Part shown: piece after piece, positions 49,501-58,500 of the stretch
How positions within the stretch are numbered: the stretch's first letter is position 1
How the letters are laid out: each line of letters opens with the position of its first letter
From: Fragum whitleyi
Lineage: Eukaryota; Mollusca; Bivalvia; Cardiida; Cardiidae
Assembly (NCBI GenBank): GCA_948146395.1
Contig: OX411548.1
Span: 31,690,912-31,754,911, forward strand
Length of the DNA stretch: 64,000 bases
Direction: 5' to 3'
The notes under the pieces: generated by a model
The model's input: the letters and a program-made list of their open reading frames with translations, nothing else
Told to the model about the DNA's origin: nothing
Database searches by the model: none
Position numbers and translations under genes: made by a program

Positions 49501-52500
49501 CTCGCATTATTATAAATATTTAAAATATTTGATGTTCAAAAATGCATATTTAACTGTAATTTTGGGTTAATTTTTAGCAATATAATACTGTTCCGTTGGC
49601 TTAAAATGTTTTTAGTTTCTATCCTTCTCTCCTTTTAAGATGTATTAAGTCGACCAAGTCATATTAAAAACCTTCAAACCACTTTTTATCCACATTTTAA
49701 ATCTGCCATCACCATTCTCATGTTAGACAGCCGCCGACTTTAATGTCGGTGATCGAATAAACAGATATTGAATATTCACCGTTGAAAAGAACCAAAGCAA
49801 GTGACTATATACCTATAGGCATTTGCTTCAGTTATTTTTGCACTAGGTCCTCGAAGTATGTCAGGGCTCGTGTTTGACCCTTAAACCAGGGTTTCGACTC
49901 CCATAAATTCAATTTTGACCCTCAAGAATTTCCTGCAGGGGGTCATTTTGACCCACTGAATTTCCAGTGGTGCAACCTATGCATGTGAAAAATTATATAG
50001 ATCCATTGTTTTCTTCATATTATTTCAAAAAGTCTATATAAATTAAACAACATGAACAATAAAGTGTATCTACACTTTATTGTTTATGTTGTTTCAATTA
50101 TATAGATTACTATATAAATTGATAAGCTTTCTTGTTTTGCTCTTTTTTGACCTCTTTAAAACCAGTTTTGACCCCCAGAATAAAATTGTTAAGGGGTCAA
50201 TGACTCCCTAATTTGAATAGCTAGCACAAGCCCTGTTTGTTCCTTGTCTTAGTTACGCGATGGGCTGGCAATCCTAGGGTCATGCGTTCGATATTTGACT
50301 CGGCCAACTTTCATCCTCCTTTTGACAAAATTCTGTGTGGCACAAATAATTTGTCTCCCACAAACGGGCGTAAGATAAGTCAACGTTCAAGTTGCCCAAG
50401 CAGCTGGAGGCTAAAAAGTTGTGGCGTACTGATGAGAGAAACTACAGGAACTATTGTTAGGAACACCAGCCCCTGAGATATAACTGCAATAATGATGAAA
50501 GTGGCGCTAAACTCCATACACACAGATGTAGATTCACTTGCTCATTTCTAAGACTATTTCCTACCTTTGTTCAGGTACGTTATCCTGTCCTCCTCGATCC
50601 TCCGATTAGTGGATATCGGAGTCTCGAGGAAATAACGGAAACCTGTCGGATCTCGTTCTCTGAAAATGTCAAGGAAGGTTTGTTTTTTTAAATACCAAAA
50701 ACACAGGACGCAGGATAGGAGGAAAATATGATAATCTAAAACTATTATTAATCATCATTAAACCATATGCTGTGGGTATTCATTGGCATCGTCTTGATGG
50801 GAAAATGACAATGAAAACCTACAACATAAGATTTGATCGGTGTATAATTGGTCTATTTTAAGAATCACTACCTCTACATAAAATTCATAAGATTTATGAA
50901 TACATATATAGGGTTTCAACCAAACAAGGTTTTAGCAGCTTCTAGAAAATAATTTACTTTGAATTGCATCAATTTAAAGAAACTTTTTCAAAACATGTGT
51001 TCGTAAAAATTTTATGCTCCCGAAACCGGCATTTATAATGTAATACAATCATACGATAAAAATGTAGAGTTAAGACTGAGGTAGCTTATTTGAACCTCAT
51101 ACAAATGAAATAAAGATGTGTTATTGAAACACAAATGCCCCCGTAACAGCATTTTTTCAAAATTTTGACCTTGACAGATGACCTTGACCTTTTAGCATGA
51201 CCTTGACCGTGACACCACAGATGTACATCACTCAGATCTTTTATCATGCCAACAATGAGACAGGGTATCTATAATAAGATTGAAAAAAAATAAACAATAA
51301 AAGTGTTTTGGTTATGTTTTTAAAGTTTGACCTTGACAGATGACCTTGACCACGTCACATGACCTTGATATTGGCAATGTTAAGTTTTTTTGGTTAAGTT
51401 TTTGAGTTATTTGACCTTGATAGATGACCTTGACCTTGTTACATGATCTCGACTTTGGTACCAGCGGATGCAGATCATTGAGATCTATCATCATGCCAAA
51501 TATGAGCCTTGTATCTTGAATAAGCTTGAAGATATTGGTAATGTAAAGTTTTCTGATCAACTTTTGCAGACAGACAGACGGACAGACGGACGGACGGACA
51601 ACGGTAAAACAATATGCCCCTGATCTTTCAATACGGGGGCATACAAATGCTTGGTATAAATTCACGCAACAAGAAATTAGTACTCACAATTTCGCTATTG
51701 TAGATTTAGAATACTTCTCCATGGTTTGCCAATACTGTCGTACATACATAGCTGGAGCGGATTTTCTCCTTTTGGCTATTTTTCCACCATGACACTCTGA
51801 AGGGTAGGTTGTTTGACTCTCACAGCCTTCTTTATACTATAAAATGACACAAATTGGATACGACATTCAACAATGAAAACTCGACATGACGGTAACCTTA
51901 TCTGTCTAACATTTTATTACTTTCATAGTCGGTTGTTAAGAAAAGTTGTCAAAATAGTATTTTCTACATATTTCTACATTCCATTATCATGAAGATGGAT
52001 AATTGTACATTTTGAAATTTCCGAAATATATTTTCTGGAACATCACAATACTGACATTATTAAGTATTAAAGGGCTCAAAAATAATTACATACGTGCACA
52101 GTCTATGGCTGATATTTTTCTATATCTTAAGGGAACTAAATAATGACCCAAAATAGTTGTACTCTGTTTCAATATTTCGGCTATTAGCCTTTATCAAGAA
52201 ATCAAAATATAAATATAAATATGTGAAAGATTTATACAACAATTTTGGGTACTTCATTTTATGTAGAAGATATGTTACTGAAAGACTAAAATCCCCGAAA
52301 CTGCATTTTTAACAAGCTAACAATAGCTGATTTTGACCTTCTATGGTGACCTTGAAATTTGTATATCTATGAGATCTATTATCATTCAGCATTTCAGTAT
52401 TGCATGTCAAAAAGGCTGTCTGTAATTTGCGATGTACAAGTGTTTTGGTAACAGTTTCGGCAGATAGACGCACTGAAAGACATACAGACGGACATCAGTA

Positions 52501-55500
52501 AAACGGTATGCCCCCCCCCCCCCCGATATTATATATGTGTGGGCATAACTATACGTTTCCTTTTACCTTTGAATTGTTTCTGCATATGTTTATTTATTCA
52601 ATTCACTTCGTCGATGTATTTCCAAAACCTCATAACTACAGCTTGATTAAAGCTGTAGTTTCGAGGTTTTAGAATGACCTTAAAACTTTTTTTTCATTTT
52701 GATCTGTCAAAAGTATTTGGTCATACAATGAATTGTAGGAATCAAATAAGGCACACTCATGAGGACATAAGATTTACAACGAATTCAAAACCAAACATTT
52801 TTTTTTTCAAATTAACTTGTCTATTTTCCATTTTCCCTGTGGACATTTTTCACTGACATGACTGATTATATAGAGTATCACTTACACGCAACTCTATATC
52901 GTGAGATATTAAAAAACCAACTGGTCGGACAGGTTTTTAACAAAAAATAATCGTGCTTCACTACATCATTTTCATACTGTAGAAAATCGCATAAAAAATA
53001 GAAAAGACTGTGTTTGCATTTTTCATTGAACCTTTTTTTCCCGAAATAATTGGATTAAGGTAGTGGACCCGTAATAGTTCCACAATTTTTCGGAAGTTAT
53101 GAACTTTAACAGTGTCAACCAAGGTTTTTCTAATGATTTTCATTAGGAAACCTCGGTTAACATTGTGAAAGATCATGAGTACCGAAATGTTGTGGAATTA
53201 TTACGGGTTCACTACCTTAAAAGTTAGTTCGTAGTACCGGAACGATTTATCTACAGATTATCAATTTGATTTAAATTTTAGCATGTACCTAATAACGGGA
53301 CGATCTTAACAATACGTTATGTAGGTCCCTACGTTTAAATATCTGACAAGCCCTGCGTTCAGGAAAGCAAAGCAAGGCTAGATAGCAAACGGATAGCTCC
53401 ACTAAAGTCGGGGGGGGGGTTGGGGGGGGGGGGGTCTTTTTTTTAAAAAAATCTCGAGTCGAATCACTTTTGTTGCCTAGCAACCGTATAATTTTCGGAT
53501 AGCGCTTGCGGTGCCTGCGAGATTGCTCGCTTTTAAAAAACTGTCCGAGGTGAACGCTTTCGTATCCTGAACGCAGGCCAGGTTACACATGTACAGGAAT
53601 TACGCAGGCTCTTAAGATATAAATCCTTTCTAAAAGAGAAACATATTTCCTACTTAATCTGCGCATATTTTAGGCTCCAATTTATACATCTTTCTAAAGC
53701 CAACTACCATGTACTGAATACGATTTGTTTTGTCAACGAATATCCAATATATAAACAAGTGCATGTCGTATTGCGATGCAATACAGGAGTCCCCCACCGG
53801 ATAACAAAAAATCCTCTCTTATAATATATCTCCTACTTACTAGATCTATAACTGTAAAAGTTTAAAGTTGCTAGCACTTATAGTTTAGGAGATATGATCC
53901 GGACAAGAATGTAAGACTAAAAACAATAAAGGGCAATAACTCAAAAAGTGGACATGGCAGAGTAACAGTTCTTGTACATGACACTTGTCCTTGATAAGAT
54001 CTATCAGTGTACAAAGTTTAAAGTTGCCAGCACTTATGGTTTAGGAGATATGATCCGGACAAAAATGTAAGGGGAGAAAAAACAAAGGGCAATAACTTAA
54101 AAAGTGGGCGTGGCAGAATAACAGTTCTTGTACATGACACTTGTCCTCAATGAGATCTATAAGTGTAAAAAGTTTGAAGTTGCTGGTACTTTTAGTTTAG
54201 GAGATATGATCCGGACAAGAATGTAAGAGTAGAAACAACAAAGGGCAATAACTCAAAAAGTGGGCGTGGCAGAGTTATGGATCTTGAACATGACACTTGT
54301 CCTCAATGAGATCTATAAGTGTACCAAGTCTGATGTTGCTAGCACATATAGTTTAGGAGATATGTTCCGGACAAGAATGTAAGGGTAAACACAACAAAGG
54401 GCAATAACTCAAAAAGTGGGAGTGGCAGAGTAACAGTTCTTGAACATGACACTTCTCCTCAATGAGATCTATAAGTGTACAAAGTTTGAAGTTGCTAGCA
54501 CTTATAGTTTAGGAGATATGATCCGGACAAGAATGTAAGGGTCAAAACAACAAAGGGCAATAACTCAAAAAGTGGGCTTGGCAGAGTTATGGGTTTTGAA
54601 CATGACACTTCGCCTCAATGAGATCTATAAGTGTGCAAAGTTTGAAGTTGCTAGCACACATACTTTAGGAGATATGTTCCGGACAAGAATGTAAGGGTAA
54701 AAACAACAAAGGGCAATAACTCAAAAAGTGGGCGTGGCAGAGTTATGGATCTTGAACATGACACTTGTCCTCAATGAGATCTATAAGTGTACAAAGTTTG
54801 AAGTTGCTAGCACTTATAGTTTAGGAGATATGATCCGGACAAGAATGTTAGGGTAAAAACAACAAAGGGCAATAACTCAAAAAGTGGGCGTGGCAGAGTT
54901 ATGGATCTTGAACATGACAATTCGCCTGAATGAGATCTATAAGTGTACAAAGCTTGAAGTTGCTAGCACTTATAGTTTAAGAGATATATTCCGGACAAGA
55001 ATGTAAGGGTAAAAACAACAAAGGGCAATAACTCAAAAAGTGGACGTGGCAGAGTTATGGATCTTGAACATGACACTTCTCCTCAATGAGATCTATGAGT
55101 GTACAAAGTTTGAAGTTGCTAGCACACATAGTTTAGGAGATATGATCCGGACAAGAATGTAAGGGTAAAAACAACAAAGGGCAATAACTCAAAAAGTGGG
55201 CGTGGCAGAGTAACGGTTCTTGAACATGACACTTCTCCCCAATGAGATCTATAAGTGTACCAAGTTTGAAGTTGCTAGCACATATGGTTTAGAAGATATA
55301 GCCCGGACAAAAGCGTGACGGACAGACGGACAGACGGACAGACAGACGGACAGACGGACGGACGGACGGACGGACGGACGGAATCGAGCAAACCTATAGT
55401 CCCCCAACCGGTAACCGGTGGGGGACTCATAACACTTACTTAGATGTTTTCTAAGTTTTTTGATATTTAAACGTGTTTTATCTGATATTTGCATGGTTTC

Positions 55501-58500
55501 ACTCTGAATCTTATTAGTGATATAGATTGATAGAATCGTTGCCAATATTTCCAAGAAGATAAAGTGCTAATGCTATACGAATAAATAGCAAGCATACACC
55601 ACGAAAGGCCCTTCATTACTGAACACGCGCTAAGGAGGTAAATACTTTGCTATAAAGCAAAAACAAGAAGTGTTTGTTAAACACGAATGTCATTTTTTCG
55701 GAACAGTGGTTTGATACATGCATATGGAAAACCCAAATCTATGTCTTTTGATTGTCTAAAACTGCTACTTCACACCAACTTTCAAAAGTAAGTGTCTTAC
55801 AAATCAAAAGTTATACCTAATACGTGTAGTAAAGCATTTACGTCATCTATGAATGCTGTTAACTAAATGACCTTGACCAATGACCATTTTTGTTATGGAT
55901 GCATAGGTCTTGTCATGAGCAATGCACATGTGAAATATCAAGGCTCTGTGACTTACCAATCTAAAGTTATGGCAAAACTAAGTTTTTACTATTTTTTTAA
56001 AAAAAATTAAACTTGAAAATTGACCTTGATCTAAAATATGACCTAGAGCTTGGTGCCTATGAAAATTCTTGTTCGAAGCAATCATCGTGTGCAATATGTA
56101 GGCTTTTACAAGTACAATTCGAAAGTTATGGCCAATGTAAAATCTTTTATGTTGAAGAAAGTGACCCTGAAAAAAAGACATTGACCTTTACAATGACAAT
56201 GACTAAAGTATTCTCAGGAAGGTCTTCTCACAATTAATGCACATGTGAAATATCAGGACTCTATACTTAACCAATTCAAAGATGTGGCCAATGCAAAGTT
56301 CTAATTTTTCACAAATTGGACCTTGAAAAATGACCTTGATCTTGACATATGACCTTAAGCTTGGTATCAACAGAAATGTCTTGTCCCACACAATCATCAT
56401 TTTTTTATCTTAAAAAATAGTGACCTTGTAAAAATGACCTTGACTTTGACAGGCGACCTTGACTTAGGATTTAGAGAATAGTCTTGACACAAGCTATGAA
56501 CCTTTGAAAAATCAAGGCTGTATCATTTACCATTCAAAAGATATGGCCAATGTTAAATTTTCATTTTTTTCCCCAAATTTGACTTTGAAAAATGACCTTA
56601 ACCTTGGCATATGACCTCGAGCTTGGTACCTACAGAGAGGTCTTGTTCCACGCAATCATCATGTGAAATATGAAGGCTCTATCACAAAACACTCAAAAGA
56701 TATGGCCAATGTTAAATCTTTTACGTTGAAAAATAATAATAGCCTTGAAAAAATTACCTTGACCTTGACAGACGACCCTGACTTTAGTATTCACAGATTG
56801 GTCTTGTCACAAGAATTTCCACATGTAAATATCAAGGCTTATCACTTACCATTTCAAATATATGGCCAGCGTTAAAGTTTTAATATTTCACAAATTTGAC
56901 CTTGAAAATAACCTTGACCTGGACATATGACCTTGAATTTGGTACCAACAGAAAGGTCTTGTCCCAAGCAATCATAATGTGAAATATGAGGACTCTATCA
57001 CTTACCTTACCAAAGTTTCGGATAAACGGACAAACAGAGTAACAGACAAACAGATAAATAGACAAACAGACAGGCCAAAAACATATAACCCCCGCATCAT
57101 TTGTCGATGCAGGGGGGGGGGGCATAAAAAGGTTTCCTGCTTTGCTCAAAACAAAACGTGCAAGATAGGGGTGAAAATTCTCAAACGTATCATCATTTCT
57201 TCACAGAGACGATTATGTCTACTTACAGACGATTTTTGGTCTTTTGGCGACACACACACGTCACTGTATCCGCTGTCAGAGGATTTCATGTTCCGGTTTT
57301 CTTTTGCCATGTGATGAGGGGGCGGAGTAGGGAATTGATAATTTCCTTGTTGAGCCTGATAGTATTGATTCTGCTGTTGAAGATATCTCTCCAGCATTAT
57401 ATCCCGACCCTCTGGCTGGAGCAGATGTCGAGGGTTGGGAAACACATAGTCTTGGTGACTGTAATAATACATCTCATGAAAACTTGAATCCGCATTCAAA
57501 TTAACGGAATGTGTTTGCACATTTTGATTGGTTGATACAGGAACCGAGTTAGTCCGAATAAATTGAGGATGTTTGGTAATGTGGTTCATTTGTGTATTTG
57601 GAACACTATGCACAGGGACTGGTTCTTGAATAATATTAGTTTGAGAATCAAAACTATGCTGTTTTGATGAAGAAGAACTCTTTGTTTTGAAGGTATTTAT
57701 AGCACTATTCTGTTGGGTTTGATAAGATGAACATTGATTAGCCCCAGATGTAGAAAGAGGAACAACACTTTGTATACTTGGCAGTGGTACTCGGGCTGAC
57801 GGAAATGATGCAGAAGAAGTTGCAATATCAGCCTGTTTCTTTATGTCGCTCTTTGCAAGACGTGACACATTCTCTACAGCATCTAACAGCTCTTTATTTT
57901 CATTTACAAGATTCTGTTGTGACCGCCTTTTGAGTATTTTCTCTGTCAATGCTTTCACTAAATTTTTCGGCAGTTCCTGAGATTTTTCAACACAGTGGAG
58001 TTTTTCCCCGCGTTGCCTTCGACCACTGGATGAGGACGTCATTTTATCGCCGATTGATCGAGCATTAACAACACTTCCGGTAGTCGTAGGATTACGCACG
58101 ACGTCATAACATGGCGCGGGAAATGGTTCCGGTGTTATTGAATGTCCATTTATAGGAAGCAAATCAGCAGTTTCTGTGATACTTTCAGGTTGAGATAAGG
58201 TACTGTACAAGGGATTATCTGTATTTTCTCCCCCTCCCTCGTTTAAACAAGCCGTCTCTATACAAACCTGTCAAAAGACAAAAAGGCGATATAAATGTCG
58301 GGTCAAAAATCTGGATTGCATCACACGTCATTTTTGTGGTTACATAAAAAATACATTTACAAACGTTATGTTGTTTGACTTTTTGTGTAAGCTCAAGTTT
58401 GTCTAAAATTTGATAAATTATGTTTGTTCAAGTAGGCTTTTTTCCTTCTTCTTCTAAACCCTCTACATACATTCTCCCGGGCCTTCTGAGAAAAAAGCTG

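Noticed and set aside
57146..58210. Treating the 354-codon frame as a single-exon gene starting at its first TTG/ATG
   Set aside because: The frame continues upstream to a good acceptor and has a strong GTAAGT donor in phase with the next grhl exon.
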